A stretch of 15,534 nucleotides of DNA from an uncultured Carnobacterium sp. (GCA_937976325.1 CALJSD010000027.1:1-15534), one strand, 5' to 3'. Positions 6,804 through 13,629 are shown, counted from the stretch's first letter. Notes: generated by a model not told the origin, from the sequence alone. Program-made: numbers and translations.

Positions 6804-8174
6804 ATGTTTAATAGAGTACTAATCGCAAACCGTGGAGAGATTGCTTGCCGTATTATTCGTGCTTGTCGTGAGTTAGGAATTGAATCGGTAGCAGTCTATT
6901 CCCAAGCGGATAAAGATGCTCTTCATGTACAATTAGCCGACCATGCCGTTTGTATCGGACCAGCTGCCTCAAAAGATTCTTACTTAAAGGTTGAAAATAT
7001 TTTGAGCGCTGCCGTTACAACAGGGGCACAAGCGATTCACCCAGGATTTGGATTCTTATCGGAAAATGCCAAATTTGCCAAAATGTGTGCGGAATGCAAT
7101 ATCACTTTCATTGGGCCTTCAAGCGAAGTCATCTCTCAAATGGGGGATAAAGCAGAAGCCCGTAAACAAATGATTGCGGCAAATGTACCGGTGATTCCTG
7201 GTAGTGATGATGTGGTTGGAACGGTCGAAGAAGGTATTGAACTTGCCAAGCGTATCGGGTTCCCGCTTTTAATTAAGGCGGTTGCCGGTGGTGGAGGTAA
7301 AGGGATTCGTCGTGTTGAAACAGTTGAAGAATTTGAACATCAATTTGTGACTGCGCGTCAAGAAGCCCTACAAGCCTTTGGGAATGCCGATGTGTACATG
7401 GAACGTATTATTTATCCAGCCAAACATATTGAATTTCAAATTTTAGCCGATCAACACGGAAATGTAGTTCACCTAGGAGAGCGTGACTGTTCGCTTCAAC
7501 GTAAAAATCAAAAGATTATCGAAGAAGCACCTAGTCCATCTCTTTCTTCTCAACTTAGAAGAGAAATGGGAGAGGCTGCTGTACGTGCTGCTAAAGCAGT
7601 CGGTTATCAAAATGCAGGAACAATTGAGTTTCTTGTAGATGAAGAAAAACATTTCTATTTCATGGAAATGAACACGCGTATTCAAGTAGAACATCCGATT
7701 ACGGAAATGATTACGAATGTGGATCTTGTGCAACAACAAATTAAGATTGCTGCAGGAGAACCATTACCATTTACACAAGAGGATATTACTTTTAAAGGGC
7801 ATGCGATTGAATGTCGTTTAAATGCTGAAAATCCATTTGAAGGCTTCCGTCCTTCTCCAGGGAAAGTAACGTTTTTACACCAACCTGTTGGTGGCATGGG
7901 CGTTCGTATTGAATCCGCATTGTATACAGGGTATCAAATCCCACCATTCTACGATTCAATGTTAACGAAACTAATTGCGCACGGTAAAACACGTGAAGAA
8001 GCGATTCTTCGCATGAAACGTATGCTTTTTGAACTCGTGGTAGAAGGTGTCGATACCAACCAAGAATTCGTTGAAGATTTATTAGATTCACCAGCATTTA
8101 GACGTGGGGACTATACAACTGCGTATGTTGAAACTGAATTTTTGAAACACTGGAATCAACCAAAAGAGAAATAG
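6804..8174 (+). CDS. accC: Biotin carboxylase subunit of acetyl-CoA carboxylase
   Basis: An ATP-grasp enzyme of 456 residues that carboxylates the biotin on AccB using ATP and bicarbonate. Domains: N-terminal biotin-carboxylase domain (about 1-113, starting FNRVLIANRGEIACR), ATP-grasp (about 114-320) and C-terminal domain. Visible residues include Lys158 and the flexible glycine loop AGGGGKGIR (161-169), HLGERDCSLQRKNQK (223-237) and EMNTRIQVEHP with Arg292 at the active site. ATG 6804 is chosen because it gives the family N-terminus; an in-frame TTG at 6789 lies within fabZ. The ribosome-binding site is weak and the gap to fabZ is 4 nt, so translation probably depends on coupling. Confidence 0.96.
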   Translation: MFNRVLIANRGEIACRIIRACRELGIESVAVYSQADKDALHVQLADHAVCIGPAASKDSYLKVENILSAAVTTGAQAIHPGFGFLSENAKFAKMCAECNITFIGPSSEVISQMGDKAEARKQMIAANVPVIPGSDDVVGTVEEGIELAKRIGFPLLIKAVAGGGGKGIRRVETVEEFEHQFVTARQEALQAFGNADVYMERIIYPAKHIEFQILADQHGNVVHLGERDCSLQRKNQKIIEEAPSPSLSSQLRREMGEAAVRAAKAVGYQNAGTIEFLVDEEKHFYFMEMNTRIQVEHPITEMITNVDLVQQQIKIAAGEPLPFTQEDITFKGHAIECRLNAENPFEGFRPSPGKVTFLHQPVGGMGVRIESALYTGYQIPPFYDSMLTKLIAHGKTREEAILRMKRMLFELVVEGVDTNQEFVEDLLDSPAFRRGDYTTAYVETEFLKHWNQPKEK

Positions 8175-8199
8175 AATGATTTAGTAAAGGAGTGATTAG

Positions 8200-9060
8200 A
8201 TGGGTCTGTTTAGAAAACGGTCGTATATCACTATTAATCGTACCAAAGTAGACTTATCTGAACAGTCTGAGTTACCTACAGTTCCGGATGGGAAATGGGT
8301 GAAATGTCCTTCTTGTGACAAGATTGTCTACAAAGAGGATTTAGGATCCTTAAAAGTTTGTCCGCACTGTGATGCTCATTTTAGAATTAATGCGGCTGAA
8401 CGATTAGCCATTACGGTAGATACTTTCCAAGAACTTTTTGAGGATGAAAAACCAAAAGTGGATGTAGCCTTTCCTGGGTACGAAGCGAAATTGGAGAAAG
8501 CCTCAAAAGTAGCCAAAGAAAATGAAGCTGTAACAGTCGGTGTGGCAACGATTGGGGAAGAATCCTTTATTTGCTGCGTCATGAACTCTTTCTTCATGAT
8601 GGGGTCAATGGGACAAGTCGTTGGTGAGAAAATCACGAAGGCTTTCCAAGAGGGAATTAAACGCCAATTGCCAGTTGTGATTTTTACCGCTTCGGGTGGT
8701 GCCAGAATGCAAGAAGGAATCTTTTCTCTAATGCAAATGGCGAAAATCTCAGGAGCTGTGGAGGAACACCATCAAGCTGGATTATTCTATTTAACAGTAT
8801 TGACGGATCCAACTACAGGAGGCGTCACTGCAAGCTTTGCGATGCAAGGCGACATTATTTTAGCAGAACCAAAAGCTATCGTTGGATTTGCTGGAAAACG
8901 TGTTGTGGAACAAACCATGAACCAAAAACTTCCAGATGATTTCCAACAAGCGGAAACAGTTCTTGAACAAGGATTTATCGATGCGGTTGTTCACCGTAAA
9001 GAAATGAAGAAGATGATTCATCGTCTACTTGTCCTTCATGGAAAGGGGTCGAATGCATGA
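8200..9060 (+). CDS. accD: Acetyl-CoA carboxylase carboxyltransferase subunit beta
   Basis: This subunit pairs with AccA to move the carboxyl group from biotin to acetyl-CoA, giving malonyl-CoA. The 286-residue protein begins with a four-cysteine zinc ribbon: Cys36, Cys39, Cys54 and Cys57 (CPSC...CPHC). The crotonase-type carboxyltransferase fold follows, with SGGARMQEG at 165-173 and DPTTGGVTASFA at about 203-214. AAAGGAG sits in front of the ATG. The stop overlaps the accA start as ATGA, the usual coupling for two subunits made in equal amounts. Confidence 0.96.
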   Translation: MGLFRKRSYITINRTKVDLSEQSELPTVPDGKWVKCPSCDKIVYKEDLGSLKVCPHCDAHFRINAAERLAITVDTFQELFEDEKPKVDVAFPGYEAKLEKASKVAKENEAVTVGVATIGEESFICCVMNSFFMMGSMGQVVGEKITKAFQEGIKRQLPVVIFTASGGARMQEGIFSLMQMAKISGAVEEHHQAGLFYLTVLTDPTTGGVTASFAMQGDIILAEPKAIVGFAGKRVVEQTMNQKLPDDFQQAETVLEQGFIDAVVHRKEMKKMIHRLLVLHGKGSNA

Positions 9061-9824
9061 AACCAATGAAAATTGTTGCGTTGGCACGTGATGTGAAACG
9101 TCCAACCACAAAAGAATGGATTAACGCCGTATTTGACGACTTTATTGAATTACACGGTGACCGTTACTACGCCGATGATAAAGCCCTTGTAGGTGGAATT
9201 GCGACATTAAACGGCAAACCTGTTACAGTGATTGGGATGGAGAAGGGGCATACGCTTCAAGAAAACTTGAAGACAAACTTTGGTCAAGTCCATCCAGAAG
9301 GATACCGTAAGAGTGCACGTTTAATGAAACAAGCCGAGAAGTTTAATCGTCCTGTTGTGACGTTTATTAATACAGCTGGTGCTTTCTGCGGGGCCACTGC
9401 AGAAGAACGTGGTATCGGTGAAGCTATTGCGGATAATCTTCGTATTATGAGCCACTTGAAAGTTCCAATCATTGCCATCCTTTGTGGTGAAGGCGGAAGT
9501 GGTGGAGCATTAGCGCTTGCTGTTGCCAATGAAGTCTGGATGATGGAATATGCGATGTATTCAATTCTTTCTCCAGAAGGATTTGCATCCATCTTGTGGA
9601 AAGATGGTTCTAAAGCCAGTCAAGCCGCTGAACTTATGAAATTTACAAGTAAGGATTTGTTGGCGCAAAAGATTGTAGACCGCATTATTCCAGAAAAGAA
9701 AAAGACAAATGAAGAGATTGCTTTAGATATGAGAGAACAATTAGAAGTTCAATTAAATGAGTGGTCACAGAAATCGAAAGAAGAAATTGTAAGCCAACGT
9801 TTAGAGCGATTTAATCAATATTAG
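9057..9824 (+). CDS. accA: Acetyl-CoA carboxylase carboxyltransferase subunit alpha
   Basis: Partner of AccD in the carboxyltransferase heterotetramer. It has 255 residues, shorter than the roughly 320 of the E. coli protein, as is common in Lactobacillales. Seen: ELHGDRYYADD at 31-41, the oxyanion-hole loop GEGGSGGALALAVANEVWM from 144, and LSPEGFASILWKDG. In the first glycine loop the usual GAYPG is replaced by GAFCG (Phe110, Cys111), so a proline found in most relatives is absent; the rest of the loop (AEERG) is normal. AAAGGGG within accD is the binding site. It is the last gene of the operon. Confidence 0.95.
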   Translation: MKPMKIVALARDVKRPTTKEWINAVFDDFIELHGDRYYADDKALVGGIATLNGKPVTVIGMEKGHTLQENLKTNFGQVHPEGYRKSARLMKQAEKFNRPVVTFINTAGAFCGATAEERGIGEAIADNLRIMSHLKVPIIAILCGEGGSGGALALAVANEVWMMEYAMYSILSPEGFASILWKDGSKASQAAELMKFTSKDLLAQKIVDRIIPEKKKTNEEIALDMREQLEVQLNEWSQKSKEEIVSQRLERFNQY

Positions 9825-9844
9825 AATTTGATGAAAATTCCAAG

Positions 9845-9874
9845 GAGCCTGACTTTTTTGTTAGGCTCTTTTTT
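9845..9874 (+). terminator. Intrinsic terminator ending the fab/acc operon
   Basis: GAGCCTGAC (9845-9853) pairs with GTTAGGCTC (9860-9868), a 9-bp stem with one G-U pair and a TTTTTT loop. Six T follow at 9869-9874. It lies 21 nt after the accA stop. Confidence 0.92.
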
Positions 9875-9876
9875 GT

Positions 9877-9882
9877 TATACT
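9877..9882 (+). promoter_or_regulatory. Possible -10 box for the M24 peptidase gene
   Basis: TATACT occurs just after the operon terminator and 33 nt before the next start codon. No good -35 is seen: the position 17 bp upstream falls in the T-rich terminator loop. Offered only because a new transcription unit must start near here if the terminator is efficient. Confidence 0.35.
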
Positions 9883-9914
9883 AGAGTTATCATTTTCATT
9901 GGAGGGAACAATTT

Positions 9915-10976
9915 ATGACACGTTTAGAAAAAGTAAGAAATTCCATGAAAGAACAAGAAATTGATGGACTTATCGTTTATAGCCCATACAATTTACGTTA
10001 TTTAGCAAACTTTACAGGAACAACAGGGTTTGCATTAATCACGTTGACAGATGCTTATTTTGTAACAGATGCACGTTACACACAACAAGCACAACAACAA
10101 GCGAAAGGATTCCATGTTATTGAACATAAGACAGGTTGGGTTCCAGCGTTTGAAAAAATCATTCGTGAAAACAACTTAAAATTTGTTGGATTTGAAGCAG
10201 ATCATGTTTCAGTTTCTCAACTAGAAATCTTCGAAGATGCGTTTGATACAGCGTTAATTCCAACACAAAACATTGTAGAAAAAATTCGTGAAGTAAAAGA
10301 TGCAGGAGAAATCCAAACCATTCGTGAAGCTTGCCGTATCTCAGACGCTGCATTCTTACACATCTTAGATTTCATCAAACCAGGCGTAACTGAAATCCAA
10401 GTAGCAAATGAATTAGACTTCTATATGCGCGGACTTGGAGCAAGCGGTGTTTCATTTGATACAATTATCGCAAGTGGTGTTCGTTCTTCAATGCCTCACG
10501 GGGTAGCGAGTCCAAAAGTAATCGAGACTGGAGATTTAGTAACTCTTGACTTTGGCTGCTACTACAACGGTTATGTATCTGATATGACTAGAACAATTGC
10601 TGTTGGTGAACCAATCGACCAATTAAAAGAAATCCACGATGTTGTTCTACAAGCTCAACTAAAAGTAAGCGAAGCAGCCGGTCCTGGTAAAACAGGGGTA
10701 GAATTAGACAAGATTGCTCGTGACTACATTGCTAGCCGTGGTTATGGCGAATACTTCACTCACTCAACAGGACATGGTATTGGTCTTGAAATTCACGAAG
10801 CACCAAATGTTTCTCGTATTGCGACACAAGCATTTGTTCCAGGAAACGTGATTACAAATGAACCAGGAGTATACTTACCAGGTATCGGTGGCGTTCGTAT
10901 CGAAGACGATATTATTATTACTGAAACTGGTGGCGAAGTGATTCAAAAAGTACCTCGTGAACTCATTATTCTCTAA
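9915..10976 (+). CDS. M24-family Xaa-Pro aminopeptidase/dipeptidase
   Basis: A 353-residue cytoplasmic metallopeptidase expected to cleave X-Pro peptides. It has a creatinase-like N-terminal domain (about 1-125) and a C-terminal pita-bread catalytic domain. All five metal ligands are present: Asp212 in LDFGCYYNG, Asp223 in SDMTRT, His287 in STGHGIGLEIHE, Glu316 in NEPGVYLPG and Glu330 in GVRIEDD. His195 in PHGVASP is the usual substrate-binding histidine. GGAGG at 9901-9905 supports the start. The size and the location before asp23-nusB fit the B. subtilis YqhT/PapA group. Whether it acts on dipeptides (PepQ) or longer peptides (PepP) cannot be decided from the motifs, so no symbol is given. 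Confidence 0.9.
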   Translation: MTRLEKVRNSMKEQEIDGLIVYSPYNLRYLANFTGTTGFALITLTDAYFVTDARYTQQAQQQAKGFHVIEHKTGWVPAFEKIIRENNLKFVGFEADHVSVSQLEIFEDAFDTALIPTQNIVEKIREVKDAGEIQTIREACRISDAAFLHILDFIKPGVTEIQVANELDFYMRGLGASGVSFDTIIASGVRSSMPHGVASPKVIETGDLVTLDFGCYYNGYVSDMTRTIAVGEPIDQLKEIHDVVLQAQLKVSEAAGPGKTGVELDKIARDYIASRGYGEYFTHSTGHGIGLEIHEAPNVSRIATQAFVPGNVITNEPGVYLPGIGGVRIEDDIIITETGGEVIQKVPRELIIL

Positions 10977-10988
10977 AATAGACGGTAG

Positions 10989-11017
10989 TTGTGAGAATAG
11001 CTGTTTCATGGTAAACT
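10989..11017 (+). promoter_or_regulatory. Probable promoter for asp23-nusB
   Basis: TTGTGA (10989-10994) and TAAACT (11012-11017) are separated by 17 bp. The -10 is preceded by TG one base upstream (extended -10). It lies in the 100-nt gap between the peptidase gene and asp23, 59 nt before the asp23 start. No terminator is seen between the genes, so read-through from upstream is also possible. Confidence 0.55.
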
Positions 11018-11076
11018 AAATGAGAATTGGAAAATCTTTTTATGAGTAATTTTCTATCAAACAGGGAGGTTACAAA

Positions 11077-11466
11077 ATGGAACAAAATAAAACATATTCT
11101 AAAGAACAAGAACTAGGTGCAATTGAGATTGCTCCTGAAGTTATCGAAAGCATTGCTGGGATTGTAGCTGCACAAGTGGAAGGCTTCTATCCAGTTCCTG
11201 GATTCTTAAACACTATTTTTGGTGGAAAACAATTATCTAAAGGGGCTTATTTAACTGAAGAAAATGGATCATTCGTAATTGATATTTACGGAAATGTAGA
11301 TTACGGTGTTTCAATTCCAAAAACAGCTCTATTATTGCAAAACAAAATTAAAGAACAATTATTATTCAGCTGTGAATTAGTGATTTCACAAGTGAATGTT
11401 CACGTTCAAGAAATTTTACCAGTGCATCACGAAGATGCTGAATTATTTGAATTGGGGGATGAATAG
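11077..11466 (+). CDS. Asp23/YqhY family (DUF322) protein
   Basis: A 129-residue protein of the Asp23/DUF322 family. The family pattern is clear: GAIEIAPEVIESIAGIVAAQ near the N-terminus, a GVSIPKTALLLQNKIKEQL helix, and a VNVHVQEI strand before an acidic tail. There is no signal peptide or transmembrane segment. The position directly before nusB is that of B. subtilis yqhY. YqhY has been linked genetically to acetyl-CoA carboxylase, its loss selecting suppressor mutations in acc genes, so the nearness to the acc operon here is notable. GGGAGG precedes the start. The TAG stop shares one base with the GTG start of nusB. Biochemical function is unknown. Confidence 0.9.
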   Translation: MEQNKTYSKEQELGAIEIAPEVIESIAGIVAAQVEGFYPVPGFLNTIFGGKQLSKGAYLTEENGSFVIDIYGNVDYGVSIPKTALLLQNKIKEQLLFSCELVISQVNVHVQEILPVHHEDAELFELGDE

Positions 11467-11927
11467 TGAGTCGTAAACCATTAAAAAGACGAGCACTACG
11501 AGTATTGGCCATTCAAGCCTTATATCAACTAGATGTGTCGCCTGAAATGCACATTGTAGATGCGCTTAGTCTTGCGTTGGAATGCTCAGAAGATTCACCT
11601 TATTCTATCGAAGCAATTACGGAAGAAGAGTTACTTAACGAAGTTCCAGAAATTGCGTACAGCATAGCATTAGTACGAGGAGTTCAAAATAACGTCGAGA
11701 AAATTGACGCGTTAATCGAAAAGTACTTAAAAGGATGGAAGCTAAACCGTATCGTCCGTTTAGACTTAATCATCATGCGAGTAGCTATCTTCGAAATGAC
11801 TTCTCCAGAATTAGAAGTTCCACAAACTGTAGCGTTAAACGAAGCAATTGAAATCGCAAAAACATACAGTGACGAAAAATCAGCGAAATTTATTAATGGT
11901 ATCTTATCAAACTTAGTAAACGGGTAA
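11466..11927 (+). CDS. nusB: Transcription antitermination factor NusB
   Basis: A 153-residue all-helical RNA-binding protein that, with NusE (ribosomal protein S10), binds boxA RNA and supports antitermination of rRNA operons. Seen: N-terminal arginine-rich RRALRVLAIQALYQLD, the central GWKLNRIVRLDLIIMRVAIFEM, and the C-terminal NEAIEIAKTYSDEKSAKFI signature. It starts with GTG, which overlaps the asp23 stop by one base; GGGGG at 11454-11458 provides the ribosome-binding site. It is the last gene before an intrinsic terminator. Confidence 0.95.
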   Translation: MSRKPLKRRALRVLAIQALYQLDVSPEMHIVDALSLALECSEDSPYSIEAITEEELLNEVPEIAYSIALVRGVQNNVEKIDALIEKYLKGWKLNRIVRLDLIIMRVAIFEMTSPELEVPQTVALNEAIEIAKTYSDEKSAKFINGILSNLVNG

Positions 11928-11941
11928 GATTCTACTACACG

Positions 11942-11975
11942 AAGAGTCTGAAGCAACAGTTTCAGACTCTTTTTT
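11942..11975 (+). terminator. Intrinsic terminator after nusB
   Basis: AAGAGTCTGAA (11942-11952) pairs perfectly with TTCAGACTCTT (11961-11971) around an 8-nt loop, followed by T through 11975. It is 14 nt after the nusB stop. Confidence 0.92.
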
Positions 11976-11979
11976 AAAG

Positions 11980-12101
11980 CAGGATGTGAGTCTTCGCGGT
12001 CAGAAATCGACCACTGGACCAAACCAACGCAAGCATCGTTAAAAACGATGTGCGTATGGTTTGGGAAGTGGACGCGATTTCTGCGAAGACGAACTCAACT
12101 C
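11980..12101 (+). repeat. Hairpin repeat, copy A (about 120 bp)
   Basis: Starts AGGATGTGAG (11981) and ends CTCAACT (12094-12100). In between the two halves are nearly complementary, in order: GTCTTCG/CGAAGAC, CAGAAATCG/CGATTTCTG (12001-12009/12075-12083), CCACT/AGTGG, CCAAACCA/TGGTTTGG, ACGCA/TGCGT and CATCGTT/AACGATG around an AAA loop at 12041-12043. The whole would fold as one long imperfect hairpin. It shares both ends and the segments TCAGAAAT, GGAC and ATTTCTGCGA with copy D, so the two are diverged members of one family. No coding content is seen. Confidence 0.8.
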
Positions 12102-12151
12102 CAGGATGTGTGGAAAGGCTTGAGCCTATGCCTTTCCGAGCTCAACTACAC
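12102..12151 (+). repeat. Hairpin repeat, copy B (short, about 49 bp)
   Basis: Begins AGGATGTG (12103) directly after copy A and ends GAGCTCAACTACAC (12138-12151). The core is a single hairpin, GGAAAGGC (12112-12119) / GCCTTTCC (12130-12137). It has the same end motifs as copies A and D with a much shorter unrelated core. Confidence 0.7.
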
Positions 12152-12207
12152 CAGGATGTGAGCAAAAAGGACATCAGCAAATTTGCTGATGTCCTTTCTT
12201 TTATCTT
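12152..12207 (+). repeat. Hairpin repeat, copy C (start motif plus palindrome)
   Basis: AGGATGTGAGC (12153-12163) follows copy B directly. The core is the palindrome 12166-12197. No forward end motif follows; instead the end motif of copy D appears in reverse orientation at 12208. This unit therefore looks truncated or fused to the inverted copy D. Confidence 0.6.
12166..12200. terminator. Perfect 32-nt palindrome, likely bidirectional terminator
   Basis: Positions 12166-12181 are exactly complementary to 12182-12197: a 16-bp inverted repeat with no spacer, from AAAGGACATC to GATGTCCTTT. On the + strand it is followed by T-rich sequence (12195-12202). On the - strand the flank reads CCTTTTTGC. 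It lies between convergent nusB and tehB, where a two-way terminator is useful. Confidence 0.75.
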
Positions 12208-12329
12208 GTGTAGTTGAGCTCACAATCGCAGAAATGGCGTGCGTTTCCTCAAACGTCCGCAGAACGTTTCACGTTCCTTCCGTCGTTCGAGTCCAACGTT
12301 CCATTTCTGAGCGCGATTGCTCGCATCCT
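12208..12329 (-). repeat. Hairpin repeat, copy D (inverted, 122 bp)
   Basis: Read on the minus strand it starts AGGATGCGAGC (from 12329) and ends GAGCTCAACTACAC (12221 to 12208). The last 14 bases match the end of copy B exactly in inverted orientation. Outer arms CAATCGC and GAAATGG (12223-12237) pair with CCATTTC and GCGATTG (12301-12319), and an inner AAACGT/ACGTTT pair lies at 12251-12269. The first base of the repeat is the last base of the tehB stop codon. Confidence 0.8.
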
Positions 12330-13189
12330 TATTTCTCGGCTAATAGTGTCACAAATCTCATCTTAATGCGATTGCCGTTCTCATCTGTTTTATGGAGTTG
12401 GCCAAAATCTTCATTATATTTATGCAATGTCCAGCCAGCGTAATAGTCTTTTAACTCGCAGCTTGCAAATGTCTTAGGGAAGTTCACTGGGCATGGCGCG
12501 TCTTCTGTCGACATGGCAGCCACGATTAAGTTGAACCCGCCAGGTGCTGTATGAGACTGCATATTTTCAATCACATCCGGAATTGTATACGGATCTACAA
12601 ACATTAAGACCACTGTTGAAATAATGACGTCATAGAGTCCTCCTGGAATATCGGCACTCTCGATGTTATATGGCTGAATATCGATATTAAGCCCTTCCGC
12701 TTCTGCAATCTGTGCTAATTTCGCAAGGCTCATTGAGTTGATGTCGAGCGAAGTTACATCGAATCCTTTTTTCGCCAAGTACAAGCTATTTCGTCCTTCG
12801 CCACTACCAAGGTCGAGTACTTTTCCTTTTGGAAACTTCGGTGTAGCCTCAATAACCTCTGAGTGAGTACGAGTGAGGTCGTATTTTTTAGCAAAATAAT
12901 CTTCAGGCGTACAGTAAAAAGTGAGGTAGCACTTTAAGTCGTCGCTCGCTGGTGAAACGCGGTGCCATGCTTGAGGTTCGACGAATGGAATCTCAGACTC
13001 TTTTGTAAAGAGATGCTCCGCTAAAACATTCCCTTCTTCGTCTAGTTCGTAAAAAGTAAGCGCGCCTTCTAAAATTGTGAGGTGTGCCCAAGTACCTACT
13101 TTTGTATTGTGCATTTTTCTAAACGGCTCTGGTAATGTTTCTGCCGTCCAAGTCGGCATTGTTTTATAAGGAATTAATTCTGGTTTCAT
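12329..13189 (-). CDS. tehB: TehB-type SAM-dependent methyltransferase with N-terminal cupin-like domain
   Basis: A 286-residue cytoplasmic protein. Residues about 1-95 form the DUF1971/cupin-like domain of long TehB proteins (KMHNTKVGTWAHLTILEG, then EPQAWHRVSP). Residues about 100-286 are a class I methyltransferase with motif I VLDLGSGEGRNSLYLA from 124 and the acidic residue Asp149 in SLDIN. This two-domain layout and length match Haemophilus-type TehB rather than the short E. coli form. TehB methylates tellurite or selenite oxyanions in vitro; the normal substrate is not settled, so resistance is an inference. ATG at 13187-13189 is chosen for its AAAGGAG site 7 nt upstream; an upstream in-frame ATG at 13228 has no comparable site. 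It is monocistronic, convergent with nusB and divergent from metNI. Confidence 0.88.
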   Translation of the reverse strand: MKPELIPYKTMPTWTAETLPEPFRKMHNTKVGTWAHLTILEGALTFYELDEEGNVLAEHLFTKESEIPFVEPQAWHRVSPASDDLKCYLTFYCTPEDYFAKKYDLTRTHSEVIEATPKFPKGKVLDLGSGEGRNSLYLAKKGFDVTSLDINSMSLAKLAQIAEAEGLNIDIQPYNIESADIPGGLYDVIISTVVLMFVDPYTIPDVIENMQSHTAPGGFNLIVAAMSTEDAPCPVNFPKTFASCELKDYYAGWTLHKYNEDFGQLHKTDENGNRIKMRFVTLLAEK

Positions 13190-13219
13190 AGGAAAGCTCC
13201 TTTCGAGGTTGTCAGTATC

Positions 13220-13263
13220 ATTGTACAAGAAAATAGAAGGGTAGAAAAATGTTAGCTATTATA
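13220..13263 (-). promoter_or_regulatory. Candidate -10 boxes for tehB
   Basis: On the minus strand TATAAT lies at 13263-13258 and TACAAT at 13225-13220, both upstream of the tehB start. Neither has a convincing -35 at 16-18 bp. Which is used cannot be decided by eye. Confidence 0.3.
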
Positions 13264-13320
13264 TAGTAGTTTTTAATCCGGTATAACCAATAGTTATAAC
13301 TGGTGATAAAAAAGTGGTAA

Positions 13321-13349
13321 TTGACTAGAAGGTGGTTTGCTGGTATCCT
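13321..13349 (+). promoter_or_regulatory. metNI promoter (TTGACT-N17-TATCCT, extended -10)
   Basis: TTGACT at 13321-13326 and TATCCT at 13344-13349 are 17 bp apart, with TGG directly before the -10 (TGn extended -10). Transcription would begin near 13356, just upstream of the T-box Stem I that starts at 13371. Confidence 0.75.
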
Positions 13350-13356
13350 ATTAACA

Positions 13357-13629
13357 TGTTTATAAGACACGTTGATGAGAAGAGTAAAAGTGGAACTTTT
13401 CAGTAGAGAGTCTCGGTTGGTGAGAAGAGACATTAGTAAAAGCTTTGAAGATGGCCTCGGAGTGTTAATCGTTGAATGATTAGACGGTTACGGGTAAGCC
13501 CGATATAGCTTTCTGTTTTGATTGAAACAGACTGAGATAGTATTTGTGAGAATACTATAAACAAAGGTGGTAACACGAGAATTTGACTCGTCCTTTTGCT
13601 AACCCATGTTAGTGAGGGGGCGATTTTTG
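13357..13629 (+). promoter_or_regulatory. Methionine-specific T-box riboswitch leader of metNI
   Basis: Stem I base pairs GTTGAT (13371-13376) with GTTAAT (13464-13469). The distal part shows the T-box hallmark AGAGAG...GGTTGGTGAGAAGAG (13405-13429). The specifier loop GAAGATGGCC places codon ATG at 13451-13453, so the effector is uncharged tRNA-Met. Stem III is ATAGTATT/AATACTAT (13537-13558). The T-box core AAAGGTGGTAACACGAG (from 13563) carries TGGT at 13568-13571, whose T would pair with a discriminator A on the tRNA. The antiterminator joins CGAG (13576-13579) to CTCG (13587-13590) and AAAGG to CCTTTT. The competing terminator follows. Low methionine would therefore switch the importer on. 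Confidence 0.9.
13589..13628 (+). terminator. T-box terminator competing with the antiterminator
   Basis: Positions 13589-13603 pair with 13608-13622 along 15 consecutive base pairs, several of them G-U, around a CCAT loop, followed by ATTTTT (13623-13628). The 5' arm contains the CGTCCTTTT that also forms the 3' half of the antiterminator, so the two structures exclude each other. Confidence 0.88.

Noticed and set aside
11980..12329. CRISPR array suggested by recurring AGGATGTGAG
   Set aside because: The recurring motif is short, spacing is uneven (about 122, 50, then inverted), cores are self-complementary and one unit is inverted. No Cas genes are present.
12183..12443. 86-codon plus-strand ORF across the repeat cluster and the tehB end
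   Set aside because: It runs through the palindrome and repeat D and then antisense to tehB. It has no ribosome-binding site or recognisable protein pattern.
12329..13189. Genomic island or resistance cassette around tehB
   Set aside because: No integrase, transposase, attachment site or obvious base-composition shift is seen. tehB looks like an ordinary single gene between two housekeeping units.
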